From Actinopolymorpha alba DSM 45243 (GTDB lineage: Bacteria > Actinomycetota > Actinomycetes > Propionibacteriales > Actinopolymorphaceae), in NCBI RefSeq assembly GCF_000373925.1, contig NZ_KB892774.1:1-60940 (forward strand): DNA of 60,940 bases, read 5' to 3'. The notes under the pieces are model-generated. The model had not been told where the DNA came from. It saw only the letters and a list, made by a program, of their open reading frames with translations, and did no database searches. Below, piece after piece: positions 33,610-42,300 of this stretch. A program made the translations under genes and the position numbers. Positions within the stretch are counted from its first letter, which is position 1, and each line of letters starts with the position of its first letter.

Positions 33610-34527
33610 ATGAAGGCGATTGTGGTGACAGATGAGCCTGCGGGAACGGCCGGGATGACGCTGGTGGAGCTGCCCGAGCCGGAACCAGCGACAAACGACG
33701 TCGTTGTTCAGGTTCATGCGTCGGGATTCACCTCGGGCGAGCTGACGTGGCCCTCGACCTGGACCGATCGCCTCGACCGTGACCGAACACCGTCGATTCC
33801 CGGGCAAGAGCTGGCCGGAGTGGTCACCGCTCTCGGCTATGGCACGACGGGGCTGTCGGTGGGACAACGGGTGTTCGGCCTCACGGACTCGTATCGCGGC
33901 GGCGGGCTGGCGGAGTACGTGGCGATCGAGGCACGCAACCTCGCGCCGCTGCCGGGCGACGTCGACTTCACGGTGGGCACGAGCCTGCCGATGCCGGGTC
34001 TGACCGCGTGGCAGGGACTGTTCGAGCATGGCCGTCTTCAGGCGGGGCAGAGCGTCCTCGTGCACGGCGCGGCCGGCTCAGTCGGGTCGATGGTGACTCA
34101 GCTCGCACGTGAGGCCGGCGCGTATGTCGTCGGTACGGGGCGCGCGGCCGACCGTCAGAAGGCGCTCGACTTCGGCGCGCAGGAGTTCGTCGACCTCGAC
34201 AACGACGCGCTGGAAGACGTCGGCGGCGTCGATCTGGTGTTCGACGTCATTGGCGGAGACATCCAGAGGCGGTCCGTAGGCGTGATCCGGGCCGGAGGAA
34301 CGCTGGTGACCATCGCCGGCCCGCCCGAGGCGCGGCCCGCGGACGGCTTGGCGATCGACTTTGTTGTTGTGCCCGATCGGGCCCAACTGGGTGAGATCGT
34401 CCAGCGGGTGCGGGACGGACGACTGCGGACGAACATCGGCAACATCGCAACCCTCGACGACGCCGTCGCGGCCCTCAACCCGACCGAGCGGATCAGCGGG
34501 CAGACGATCATCCGCGTCCGTCCGTGA
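33610..34527 (+). CDS. Quinone-oxidoreductase-like MDR protein, copy 1
   Basis: A 305-residue zinc-free medium-chain dehydrogenase/reductase starting MKAIVVTDEPAGTAGM. The N-terminal GroES-like part ends with GYGTTGLSVGQRVFGL, and the nucleotide site is VHGAAGSVGSMVTQLAREAG (A-x-x-G-x-x-G). No structural-zinc Cys set is present. NADPH-dependent reduction of a quinone or enone is the expected reaction. By eye about 43 of 305 residues differ from the next gene, with no gaps. ATG 33610 is preferred to upstream starts because those would include RidA relic sequence. Confidence 0.88.
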   Translation: MKAIVVTDEPAGTAGMTLVELPEPEPATNDVVVQVHASGFTSGELTWPSTWTDRLDRDRTPSIPGQELAGVVTALGYGTTGLSVGQRVFGLTDSYRGGGLAEYVAIEARNLAPLPGDVDFTVGTSLPMPGLTAWQGLFEHGRLQAGQSVLVHGAAGSVGSMVTQLAREAGAYVVGTGRAADRQKALDFGAQEFVDLDNDALEDVGGVDLVFDVIGGDIQRRSVGVIRAGGTLVTIAGPPEARPADGLAIDFVVVPDRAQLGEIVQRVRDGRLRTNIGNIATLDDAVAALNPTERISGQTIIRVRP

Positions 34528-34591
34528 GCGACACCCGCCCATCGAGGCAACATTTCCGCCAAAGAGACAAATGACCGGGGAGACAATTCCC

Positions 34592-35509
34592 ATGAAGGCG
34601 ATCGTGGTGACGGACCGGGCCGCGGGAAAGGCCGGGATGACGCTGGTGGAGCGGCCCGAGCCGCCGGCAGCGATAAACGACGTCGTCGTTCAGGTACATG
34701 CGTCGGGATTCGTCCCGACTGAGCTGGAGTGGACCTCGACCTGGACCGATCGCGTCGACCGTGACCGAACACCGTCGATCCCCGGGCACGAGATGGCCGG
34801 ACTGGTCACCGCTCTCGGGTACGGCACGACCGGTCTGTCTGTGGGACAGCGGGTGTTCGGCCTCACGGACTGGCATCGCGACGGCACCCTGGCAGAGTAT
34901 GTGGCCGTCGAGGCACGCAACCTCGCGCCGCTGCCGGGCGACGTCGACTTCACGGTGGGCGCGAGCCTGCCTATCTCGGGCCTGACCGCGTGGCAAGGGC
35001 TGTTCGAGCACGGCCGGCTTCAGGCGGGGCAGAGTGTCCTCGCGCACGGCGCGGCCGGCGCAGTCGGGACGATGGTGACGCAACTCGCGCGCGAGGCTGG
35101 CGCGTATGTCATCGGTACGGGGCGCGCTGCCGACCGTCAGAAGGCGCTCGACTTCGGCGCGCAGGAGTTCGTCGACCTCGACAACGACACCCTGGAAGAC
35201 GTCGGCCGCGTCGACCTGGTGTTCGATGTGATCGGCGGCGACATCCAGAATCGGTCCGCAGGCCTGATTCGCGCCGGAGGAACACTGGTGACCGTCGTCG
35301 GGCCGCCCGAGGCGCGGCCCACCGACGGCCTGGCGATCGACTTCGTCGTCGAGGCCGATCGTGGCCAACTGAGTGAAATCGTGCAGCGGGTGCGGGACGG
35401 ACGACTGCGGACGAACATCGGCAACATCGCAACCCTCGACGACGCCGTTACGGCCCTCAACCCGACCGAGCGGATCAAGGGGAAGACGATCATCCGCGTT
35501 CGTCCGTGA
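34592..35509 (+). CDS. Quinone-oxidoreductase-like MDR protein, copy 2
   Basis: A 305-residue tandem paralogue of the preceding gene: same length, collinear, about 86% identical by eye. Nucleotide-binding motif AHGAAGAVGTMVTQLAREAG. Differences cluster near the N-terminal substrate side (VPTELEWTS for SGELTWPS; DWHRDGTL for DSYRGGGL), so substrate range may have diverged. The intergenic spacer is 64 nt. Same-strand tandem order points to an unequal-crossover or replication-slippage duplication. Confidence 0.88.
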   Translation: MKAIVVTDRAAGKAGMTLVERPEPPAAINDVVVQVHASGFVPTELEWTSTWTDRVDRDRTPSIPGHEMAGLVTALGYGTTGLSVGQRVFGLTDWHRDGTLAEYVAVEARNLAPLPGDVDFTVGASLPISGLTAWQGLFEHGRLQAGQSVLAHGAAGAVGTMVTQLAREAGAYVIGTGRAADRQKALDFGAQEFVDLDNDTLEDVGRVDLVFDVIGGDIQNRSAGLIRAGGTLVTVVGPPEARPTDGLAIDFVVEADRGQLSEIVQRVRDGRLRTNIGNIATLDDAVTALNPTERIKGKTIIRVRP

Positions 35510-35524
35510 GGACTCGGGGGCGCG

Positions 35525-35729
35525 ATCGGTGGGGCGGTAGGTCGGCACAACCCCACGTCGCGGACCTTGGCCTCCAGGGCCGAATCGGTGGAGACCTTGA
35601 ACGTGCCACGCCGCCACGGCCAACACGATCCGGACCCACTCCGCACGGCCAGCCGGGAACCGTGCTCGACCGCGTCCACGAAGAAGGCATCGCCCGATCC
35701 TCATCCGTCAGCTCCAGCGCAGATGACAT
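35525..35729 (-). mobile_element. IS630-family transposase relic
   Basis: In two minus-strand frames: ALELTDEDRAM followed by WTRSSTV (N-terminus of IS630 transposases, then RLAVR and WVRIVLA), and, about 60 bp on, TFKVSTDSALEAKVRDVGL, which is the conserved segment before the catalytic domain. Several frameshifts and a deletion join them, and no DDE domain remains. No terminal repeats were found. Confidence 0.6.
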
Positions 35730-35927
35730 ACCGCATCATCACACAATGTCAACTAACTAACGATGCGACGCTAGTGTCGCGTAATTCTGATGGGTTTCCC
35801 TGGCATTGTTGTTCATAAGCTTCTTGGTGAAATGGAAGAATGCCTTCGGATTCTCCTCCAGCCCAGGCCATAACCCGCGCTACGGTGGGACGCATCGCAG
35901 TTCAACCAACACGAACAGGAGACGGTG

Positions 35928-36329
35928 ATGTCCGAGTCCTATTCACTCCCCACTAAACCCGAAGGCGTTATCCCGTCGCTGGTTGAGCGATTTAACTCCG
36001 GCAAGGTCAGCGCGATGGCGGGCTTGTACGAAGGAGCCGTGCTCATCGCGGACGACGGGCGAACCGTAACTGATCGAGCCGAGATCGCTGCCGAACTCGA
36101 GCGCGATCTCAGCCTCGGCCTGCCGCTGGAGGCTAGGGCGCGCCATGTGTTCGTTGCCGGCGATATCGCCGAGATCGTGGTGGACTGGTCAATTGATGGC
36201 ACAGGTCCCGACGGCAAGCACGTGCACGTCGAAGGCACGGCAAGCGATGTCGCGCGCCGCGGCGCGGATGGACTCTGGCGGTACCTGATCGACAATCGTC
36301 TTGGGACGGCGGTGCGACAGGCCGCCTGA
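35928..36329 (+). CDS. SnoaL-like / NTF2-fold protein
   Basis: A 133-residue protein: MSESYSLPTKPEGVIPSLVERFNSGKVSAM (shortened) is the helical start, followed by YEGAVLIADDGRTVTDRAEIAAEL and RARHVFVAGDIAEIVVDWSI, the beta-sheet core of the DUF4440/SnoaL fold. AGGAG about 8-12 nt upstream supports ATG 35928. Such proteins are isomerases, cyclases or ligand-binding proteins; role unknown. Its last about 110 bp plus downstream sequence is copied at 40156-40296. Confidence 0.75.
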   Translation: MSESYSLPTKPEGVIPSLVERFNSGKVSAMAGLYEGAVLIADDGRTVTDRAEIAAELERDLSLGLPLEARARHVFVAGDIAEIVVDWSIDGTGPDGKHVHVEGTASDVARRGADGLWRYLIDNRLGTAVRQAA

Positions 36330-36358
36330 CACGTGTGCGCCACGGCAGCTCTCGGCGA

Positions 36359-36914
36359 TGGACCCACTCTTCAGCGTGGCGTCGACGATCCTCGCCACGT
36401 GGTGAAACTGCCCGTATCACCGAAGATTAGGTTTCCACGCTCAAGCCTCACGTGAACCCGTCCACGATGGCGGCGCGCTCCGCGCTGGGCCGGCTGGTGA
36501 CGACCGGGGCGGTCGATGTGGCCGTTAGGTGTACCCGGGGCCATCCTCGATGACGCCGTAGTTCAATGCCGCGAGAGATATCGCGAAGAAGCTGGCTCCG
36601 TCAGCTGTCCTTGTTTTGCTCGAGCGCGCGCAGGCGACTCCGAAAGGCGCGTTCGGCGACCAGGCCGCCAGCTCCAAGTCCACACCGTCAGCGAGGTGTG
36701 CAAAGGCCATCTGGTGTGAGTACGACACGTGGGCGCGCGACCGCAACGACCGACGGCCCGAGGGCCCCTTGATGGGGGGACGTGAGGCCCTGGGTTTTCG
36801 GACCATGCACCCGAAAACTAACTGTCGTACGTCGCACAAGAGGCTCGACGCGTGAAGCCGACCGCAACCCGCCCCGGTCGGCTCGCTGTCGTTGAAGCAG
36901 ACCAACCTGGCCCA
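36359..36914. other. No convincing gene
   Basis: About 550 bp with only short, low-quality frames. A plus-strand stretch near 36560-36720 reads FNAARDIAKKLAPSAVLVLL and may be a decayed coding segment, but stops interrupt it and it matches nothing I know. Confidence 0.4.
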
Positions 36915-36930
36915 GGGAGGATGATGCGCC

Positions 36931-38382
36931 ATGACGACTATCGAGCTGTACCCCGACGACGTTCACAACCAGCGCACGATCCGCCAGGGCCACCCACCTG
37001 ACTGGGTCAACCGCGAAGGTGGTGACTACGACCTGGTGGTGCTCGGCGGCGGCCCGGGCGGCCTCACCGCCGCCACGACTGCTGCCGCAGGCGGGCACCG
37101 CGTCGCTATGACGGAGCAGCGACTGACCGGGGGCACCTGTGTCAACTTCGGCTGCACGCCGAGCAAGGCGCTGATTCGCTGCGCACGCGCGGTGCACGAG
37201 GCGAGCCGCGGGGCCGAGTTCGGCTTTCGGCTCGACGCCCCACCCCAAACTGATTTCGGCTCGGTCATGGAGCGGGTCCGCAAGATGCGTTCCCTCAGCA
37301 GCGCAGGCGATGCGGTCGAGGTAGCCGAGCAAGCGGGGGCGGAGGTCTACCTCGGGCACACGCGCTTCACCGCGCCGAATGCCATGGAGGTCGAGGGCAG
37401 GCTACTGCGATTTCGGACGGCCGTGATCGCCACCGGATCGGACCCCGTGGTGCCCCCCATCGAGGGACTGCGGACCGGCGAGTACCTGACCAACGAGACC
37501 GTCTTCTCACTGACAGAGCTGCCAGCCCGGCTGGTCGTCATCGGCAGCGGTCCGCTGGGATGCGAGCTGGCCCAGGCCTTCCGCCGTCTCGGCAGCGAGG
37601 TGGACCTGGTCAGCGACAGCGGGACCCTGCTGCCCAATGATGAGCCGGAGGTCGGGGAGCTGATCCGTCGCCGGTTCGAGCAGGAGGGGCTAAGGCTCCA
37701 TCTGGGGTTCAAGGCAGTACGGGCGGGCGCCGGCCGTTTGCTGGCGCAGGGCACCGGCGAGACGCGCGAGCTGCCCTACGATGCGCTGCTGTTCGGCACC
37801 GGCCGCAAGGCGCACGTGGAGCACCTGGGCCTGGGCGCGGCAGGGGTGCACGCCGACGGGGATGGCGTGGAGGTAGATGAATACCTGTGCACCAGCAACC
37901 CCAACATCTATGCCATTGGCGATGCAACCTTCCCGCAGAAGTTCACGCACGCGGCCAATGCGACAGCGCGGCTCTGTATCGCGAACGCGCTGGACGGGGC
38001 GCATCGCCCGGCACGAGAGCTCGTCATTCCCCACTGCACCTACACCGATCCCGAGGTGGCCGAGGTGGGCCTGACACCGCGCCGAGCCCGCAACGAAGGT
38101 GTCGCCATCGACGCTTACCAGCTCGACCTGGACAAGGTGGCGCGGGCGTTCATCGACGGCGAGGAGGAGGGATTCGGGGCGATATACACGCGCAGCGGCA
38201 GCAGCGAGATCGCAGGAGCGACGCTTGTGGCGGCGCACGCCGGTGAGATGATCACCGAGCTTACGCTGGCAATCATGAACCAGGTGCCGCTGGAGGTGCT
38301 GGCCAACACGGTTCACTGCTACCCGACACAGGCCCAGGTCTTCCAGGAGATCGCACTGCGGTACGCCAGAGCCCAGATGTAG
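36931..38382 (+). CDS. FAD-dependent disulfide oxidoreductase, mercuric-reductase-like
   Basis: A 483-residue class-I pyridine nucleotide-disulfide reductase. FAD site DLVVLGGGPGGLTAATTAAA near residue 32, redox-active pair GGTCVNFGCTPSKALI near 70, NAD(P) site VVIGSGPLGCELAQAFRRLG near 205, second FAD motif NPNIYAIGDAT near 325, and C-terminal dimer domain with HCYPTQAQVFQE. It lacks the MerA heavy-metal N-terminal domain and C-terminal vicinal Cys pair, so a MerA role is unlikely; an NADPH-dependent reductase of unknown substrate fits. GGAGG about 10 nt before the ATG. Its 3' end is copied at 40300-40472. Confidence 0.88.
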   Translation: MTTIELYPDDVHNQRTIRQGHPPDWVNREGGDYDLVVLGGGPGGLTAATTAAAGGHRVAMTEQRLTGGTCVNFGCTPSKALIRCARAVHEASRGAEFGFRLDAPPQTDFGSVMERVRKMRSLSSAGDAVEVAEQAGAEVYLGHTRFTAPNAMEVEGRLLRFRTAVIATGSDPVVPPIEGLRTGEYLTNETVFSLTELPARLVVIGSGPLGCELAQAFRRLGSEVDLVSDSGTLLPNDEPEVGELIRRRFEQEGLRLHLGFKAVRAGAGRLLAQGTGETRELPYDALLFGTGRKAHVEHLGLGAAGVHADGDGVEVDEYLCTSNPNIYAIGDATFPQKFTHAANATARLCIANALDGAHRPARELVIPHCTYTDPEVAEVGLTPRRARNEGVAIDAYQLDLDKVARAFIDGEEEGFGAIYTRSGSSEIAGATLVAAHAGEMITELTLAIMNQVPLEVLANTVHCYPTQAQVFQEIALRYARAQM

Positions 38383-38430
38383 CTGTTCAGCTTGGGTGAC
38401 GGCCTGTTGGACGACGAACGTTCAAGATCG

Positions 38431-39039
38431 CTAGGCTGCTTGATGTTGAGTCCGAGAGTGAGTCGACGCGCGAGGGGCTGCGAGGCGGGGTCTGTCCTGG
38501 TAGCGGGCTTGGTGGACACGACGGTGTTCCTGTTTGAGGTGCCAGGCGTAGTAGGGGTTGAAGTCGCCGTTGCTGATCAGGGCTCGCAGTTTCAGGACGG
38601 CTTCGGCTCCGGCGAGTGACCAGCGGGCGCCGGTGATGTCGAGGCGGTCCTTGACCAGGTGGCGGCAGGCGCCCTCGATGATGCCGGTGGCTATCGGCCA
38701 GCCGCGGGTCAGCGCGGTGTCGTACCGCAGGTAGGGGCTCTTGCTCTCCAGATAGCCGCAGACCGCCTCGATGGTCTTGAGCTTGTCCTCGCCGAGGACG
38801 GCCGTCTTGGCGGCGGTACGGATGTCGGCGATGACCTGTTCGCTGTCGTCGGCCAGCACACTGCGGGCTTGGGCGGCGACCCAGCTCTCGGTGGCGGGGG
38901 CCAGGCCCTGCTCGCGCAGCTTCCTGGTCCGGCGCAGGATCTGGATGCTGTGTATGTGTGGGGCGAGCATGCGCTGCAGATGGGTGGTGGCGACCTGCCG
39001 GTGCTGGTAGAGCGTGGCGGCGATCTGGTAGGTCAGGGC
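38431..39039 (-). mobile_element. ISKra4-family transposase C-terminal fragment
   Basis: The minus-strand frame reads ALTYQIAATLYQHRQVATTH, then ILRRTRKLREQGLAPATESW and later GWPIATGIIEGACRHLVKD, RLDITGARWSLAGAEAVLKL, RALISNGDFNPYYAWHLKQE. The conserved G-W-P-I-A-T-G-x-I-E-G-A-C-R-H-L-V-K-D-R block is the hallmark of ISKra4 transposases and contains the final catalytic Glu. The N-terminal two thirds, including the first catalytic Asp residues, are gone. It lies immediately after the flavoprotein gene (convergent). Confidence 0.75.
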
Positions 39040-39177
39040 ACCAGGCTCGGTGTGCTGTCCATGGCGAGGGGGCGTCGGGCCGGCCCGCCTGCACCGCGGC
39101 GACGTTGACGGCGACCAGGGCCTGCACCGTCTGGGTCGTGATCGTCACCGCGCGGCGCGGTCATGTTGTCCCAGCCC

Positions 39178-39579
39178 TCAGTCCTTCGTGACGGCGATAC
39201 AGTCGACCTCGATGTCGAAGGGGCCCGTCCACTCCGGCACGCAGAAGAAGATGCGGGCAGGCGGGTTGTTCGGGAAAAAGCGCTTGTAGACCTCGTTGAA
39301 AGCGTTGAAGTGGTCGGCCGAGATGCACATTGCGTTGCACTTCAGCACATGGTCGAGGTCCGAGCCGGCGGCCTCGAGCGCCTTCTTAATCTGGGTGAGG
39401 ATGAGCTCGACCTGGCGTTCGAACGGTGCGTTCGGGACGAGTTCCCCGGTGTCGGGGTCGAAAGGCGGCATGCCCGAGATGAACACCATGTTGCCGGCCC
39501 GGGTACAGGTCGACACCGGCGCGCCCCACTTCTCGAAATTGCTGTCGATGGGTTCGACCCGGATGATTTCCCGTTCCAT
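39178..39579 (-). CDS. RidA family protein (enamine/imine deaminase-like)
   Basis: A complete 133-residue RidA/YjgF protein: MEREIIRVEPIDSNFEKWG, AGNMVFISGMPPFDPDTG, FERQVELILTQIKKALEAAG, DHVLKCNAMCISADHFNAF, YKRFFPNNPPARIFFCVPEW. The P-P-A-R motif carries the Arg that binds the substrate carboxylate, and a Glu sits in the C-terminal strand region. It would hydrolyse reactive enamines/imines or a specific catabolic intermediate. ATG 39579 with GGAG 7 nt upstream. It lies between two IS relics, so it may have come with the island. Confidence 0.85.
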   Translation of the reverse strand: MEREIIRVEPIDSNFEKWGAPVSTCTRAGNMVFISGMPPFDPDTGELVPNAPFERQVELILTQIKKALEAAGSDLDHVLKCNAMCISADHFNAFNEVYKRFFPNNPPARIFFCVPEWTGPFDIEVDCIAVTKD

Positions 39580-39716
39580 GCGTTCGCTCCTTGTCTGTAT
39601 GGCGTCAGTCAAGGCTGGATTTTTCGCGAAAGTCCGCAGATGAGTGCGTGCGAAATGCGAAAGTGTCTGTCCTGCAAGACACAATAGGATTTCTGAAGGG
39701 TTCCACACGCCAGGCT

Positions 39717-40155
39717 GGGTACGAATCTCTGTTGACGGCCTGGGTGCCCTGCCGCATGCCGGGATGCGCATGGTGCGCGAACTCGCCGACCTGGCCACAC
39801 CTTCGGTGCAGGTCACGGCCGTGCTCGCGGACACGTACAAGGGTCCGCGGGTGTACGAGCCGGGCGGTGTTCGCCGATCTGGTCGCCGCGGCCGCGCGAG
39901 CACTGGCGTGGGCGGCCGATGCCGCACCCGCCGCAGGTGGGTGGCTGCACATCGATGTCGATGCCACCATCACCATCGACCACTCCAACAGAACGCGGCG
40001 GCGACCTGGAAGAAAACCTACGGCCACCACCCATTACCGGTGTTCCTGGCCCGCCCCGACATTGCCGACAGCGAAGCGCTCGTCAGGCTGCTCCGCGTGG
40101 GGAACGCGGGCTCGAATACCGCCACCGACCACATTACCGTGCTCGGGTGGGCGTT
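39717..40155 (+). mobile_element. IS1380-family transposase relic
   Basis: Plus-strand pieces in two frames form an IS1380 transposase: VDGLGALPHAGMRMVRELAD, VTAVLADTYKGPRVYEPGGV, then after a one-base shift FADLVAAAARALAWAADAAP, GGWLHIDVDATITIDHS (with a catalytic Asp), then after another shift NAAATWKKTYGHHPL, VFLARPDIADSEALVRLL and VGNAGSNTATDHITVLGWAL. A segment of at least 40 residues is missing in the middle, and the gene is cut off where it meets the copied SnoaL end at 40156. Confidence 0.7.
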
Positions 40156-40472
40156 GCACGCGCACGTCGAAGGCTCGGCAAGCGATATCGCACGCCGCGG
40201 CGCGGATGCACTCTGGCGGAATCTGATCGACAATCGTCGTAAGACGGCGGTGCGACAGCCCGCCTGAGACGTGTGCGCCACGGCAGCTCTCGGCGACGGC
40301 GGTGAGATGATCACCGAGCTTACGCTGGCAATCATGAACCAGGTGCCGCTGGAGGTGCTGGCCAACACGGTTCACTGCTACCCGACACAGGCCGAGGTCT
40401 TCCAGTACCCGACACAGGCCGAGGTCTTCCAGCGGATCGCACTACAGCACGCCCGACCCCAGCGGGTCGCTG
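40156..40472 (+). repeat. Mosaic of copied gene ends (SnoaL 3' end + flavoprotein 3' end)
   Basis: 40156-40296 is a gap-free copy of 36218-36358 (end of the SnoaL-like gene plus 29 bp downstream). After 3 bp, 40300-40405 copies 38241-38346 (end of the flavoprotein gene), followed by a 27-bp tandem duplication and a more diverged copy up to about 40472. The stop codon of the SnoaL copy is retained. The arrangement matches the original gene order, so it looks like a duplication of 36.2-38.4 kb that lost its middle about 1.9 kb. Confidence 0.85.
40379..40432 (+). repeat. 27-bp perfect tandem duplication
   Basis: The unit starting TACCCGACACAGGCCGAGGT occurs twice head to tail (40379-40405 and 40406-40432). 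The original flavoprotein gene has a single copy at 38320-38346, with one substitution (CCC for CCG). Confidence 0.9.
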
Positions 40473-40734
40473 TTCCCCACCCGCGGTGAGGCCGCAATGG
40501 AACGTCGGTCAGCTCCGGCTACTTCGCCGGCCTTCGCCTCGGACAGGACCATGCAGCGACCGCCGCCGGGCTGGCTACTGGGGCGCCGTCGTCCTCTTCC
40601 TCGTCACCCACCGCTGTCTCACCCCGCCGCCGACATGCGGCACTGCGGAGACCTCGAGTGATGTGGCATTGAGGTCCCACGGTCCGGACGGGGTTGTTGA
40701 TCAGCGCTCGGGTCGTGGTCTCGCACCCGGCGGT
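40473..40734. other. No convincing gene
   Basis: Between the mosaic repeat and the integrase fragment only scattered short frames exist; none shows a motif or consistent codon bias. Confidence 0.4.
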
Positions 40735-41107
40735 GAACGACCTGGTTGCACTCGTCGTGCGGCTCATCGGTGACGTGCTCGAGGTGGGCCTTTCCGTTGC
40801 ATCGGGCCCGGCAGCGCCGCAGCTGCGCATGGAACTGTTCCAGGACGCGGGCGCTGACCTTCGCGATGGGCACGTCGCCGAGGGCGGGCTTGATGGCGCG
40901 TTCGGCGTACCCGCGGTATCCCTCGAGGGTCTGCTCGTCTGCTTCGTGCACCTGTAGCCATGCGTCGAGGGTGTAGCCGAGCGTCGCCTTGGTCGAGCCG
41001 GTGCGCTGTTGGTCGACCTTCGCGAGCAGTCTCATGCGGATCTTCTCGACCTCGCGACGGTCGCGAGTGGACTCGGTGAGGTTGACAGCAGGTCGGTGAC
41101 CCCAGCC
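40735..41107 (-). pseudogene. Tyrosine-type integrase N-terminal fragment
   Basis: The minus-strand frame includes VNLTESTRDRREVEKIR, RLLAKVDQQRTGSTKATLGY, TLDAWLQVHEADEQTLEGYR, YAERAIKPALGDVPIAKVS and VLEQFHAQLRRCRARCNGK. This is the arm-binding and SAM-like core-binding region of an actinobacterial ICE/phage integrase, including the Cys-rich R-C-R-A-R-C insert. It stops after E-P-H-D-E-C; the catalytic R-H-R-Y domain is absent. The fragment starts 34 bp from the 3' end of a tRNA-Lys, the usual attachment target, so an integrated element probably decayed here. Confidence 0.7.
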
Positions 41108-41140
41108 GCAAATCGCGGCATCTGCTCAGGTCAGATGCGG

Positions 41141-41213
41141 TGGGCCGCCTGGGGATCGAACCCAGAACCCGCGGATTAAAAGTCCGCTGCTCTGCCAGTT
41201 GAGCTAACGGCCC
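41141..41213 (-). tRNA. tRNA-Lys (anticodon TTT)
   Basis: Minus-strand 73-nt cloverleaf: acceptor GGGCCGT with GCGGCCC, D-arm GCTC..GAGC, anticodon loop CTTTTAA, TpsiC arm with GGTTCGATCC and discriminator A. CCA is not encoded. Two small hairpins (GCCGC-AAATC-GCGGC at 41105-41119 and CATCTG/CAGATG at 41119-41137) lie directly after its 3' end and may end transcription. Confidence 0.95.
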
Positions 41214-41392
41214 GTGGTCTGGGATGCGTCGAGCGAACCCGACCATCGTCTGACCCGGGCCAAGCCTAGCCGTGCCCCTCCCCGGCCCGGTGAGGTGCCG
41301 CCGCGGTGGCGTACCCCGGACAGCGGCCAGGCACTCGACCCGCCGCACGTGGGAAGGTGGCGGCCAGGGAGCAGGGACAAGAAGGAGGACAC

Positions 41393-42160
41393 GTGAACGT
41401 CTTGGACACCTTCAGCCTCGCCGGCCGCAAGGCGCTCGTCACCGGCGGCAACCGCGGCCTCGGGAAGGCCTTCACCGCGGCTCTGGCGCAGGCGGGCGCC
41501 GACGTGGCCTTCGTCTCCCGGGACGCTGACCGTAACCGGGCCGCCGCGCGGGAGCTGGACGGGGTCGGCGTCAAGACCCTGGCAATCACCGGCGACGTGA
41601 CCGTACCCGCCGACGTCGACCGGATCGTCGCCGAGACCGTGGCGGGCCTCGGCGGGCTGGACATCCTGGTCAACAACGCGGGCATCTGCTTCCACAACGA
41701 ATCCTGGAAGGTCACCGACGATGAGTGGGACCAGGTGTTCGACCTCAACGTGCGGGCCCTGTGGAAGTGCTGTGTCGCGGCCGGCCGGCACATGGCCGAG
41801 CACGGCGGCGGCTCCATCGTGAACGTCGGCTCGATCTCCGCCCTCATCGTCAACCGGCCGCAGTGGCAGCCGGCGTACAACGCCTCGAAGGCGGCTGTGC
41901 ACCAGCTCACCAAGTCGCTCGCCGCGGAATGGGCGCCGAAGGGCATCCGCGTGAACGCTTTGGCCCCGGGCTACGTCAAGACCGACATGGCGCCGGTGGA
42001 CCGGCCGGAGTTCCGGCGGCACTGGGTCGAGGACGCGCCGCAGCAGCGGTACGCGCTGCCGGAGGAGATCGCGCCGAGCGTGGTGTTCCTGGCCAGTCCG
42101 GCGTCGGCGTTCATGACCGGGTCGGTGCTCGTCGTGGACGGCGGCTACACCGCCTTCTGA
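41393..42160 (+). CDS. SDR family oxidoreductase
   Basis: A 255-residue classical short-chain dehydrogenase. NAD(P) site ALVTGGNRGLGKAFTAALA (T-G-x-x-x-G-x-G), NNAG as ILVNNAGICFHN, catalytic Ser in VNVGSISAL, Y-x-x-x-K as AYNASKAAVHQL, and a C-terminal FMTGSVLVVDGGYT. The GTG at 41393 is 5 nt after AAGGAGG, so it is preferred over longer frames. Similar to gluconate 5-dehydrogenase or 2-deoxygluconate dehydrogenase-like SDRs; substrate uncertain. First gene on the core side of the tRNA-Lys. Confidence 0.9.
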   Translation: MNVLDTFSLAGRKALVTGGNRGLGKAFTAALAQAGADVAFVSRDADRNRAAARELDGVGVKTLAITGDVTVPADVDRIVAETVAGLGGLDILVNNAGICFHNESWKVTDDEWDQVFDLNVRALWKCCVAAGRHMAEHGGGSIVNVGSISALIVNRPQWQPAYNASKAAVHQLTKSLAAEWAPKGIRVNALAPGYVKTDMAPVDRPEFRRHWVEDAPQQRYALPEEIAPSVVFLASPASAFMTGSVLVVDGGYTAF

Positions 42161-42300
42161 GCCAGCCAGCCGCCGAGCCTGGAAGAAACACGACAAGCCG
42201 GGCGCCGCCGCGCGGGTGCCACGCCGCAGGCGGTGGCTGATCGTACGTACGTAGACCCGTAGAGTGATTCGGATCAACCGAGCCTCCCGGGGGTGCGGCC

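Larger units (their letters stand above)
33610..35509 (+). repeat. Tandem gene duplication
   Basis: Two 918-bp direct repeats (33610-34527 and 34592-35509) carry the two MDR genes. Long stretches are identical, for example around GTCGACCTCGACAACGAC and the last 100 bp. Identity is lower at the 5' end. Confidence 0.85.

Noticed and set aside
36931-38382. Mercury-resistance (mer) operon
   Set aside because: The flavoprotein lacks the heavy-metal domain and C-terminal Cys pair, and no MerR, MerT or MerB genes are near.
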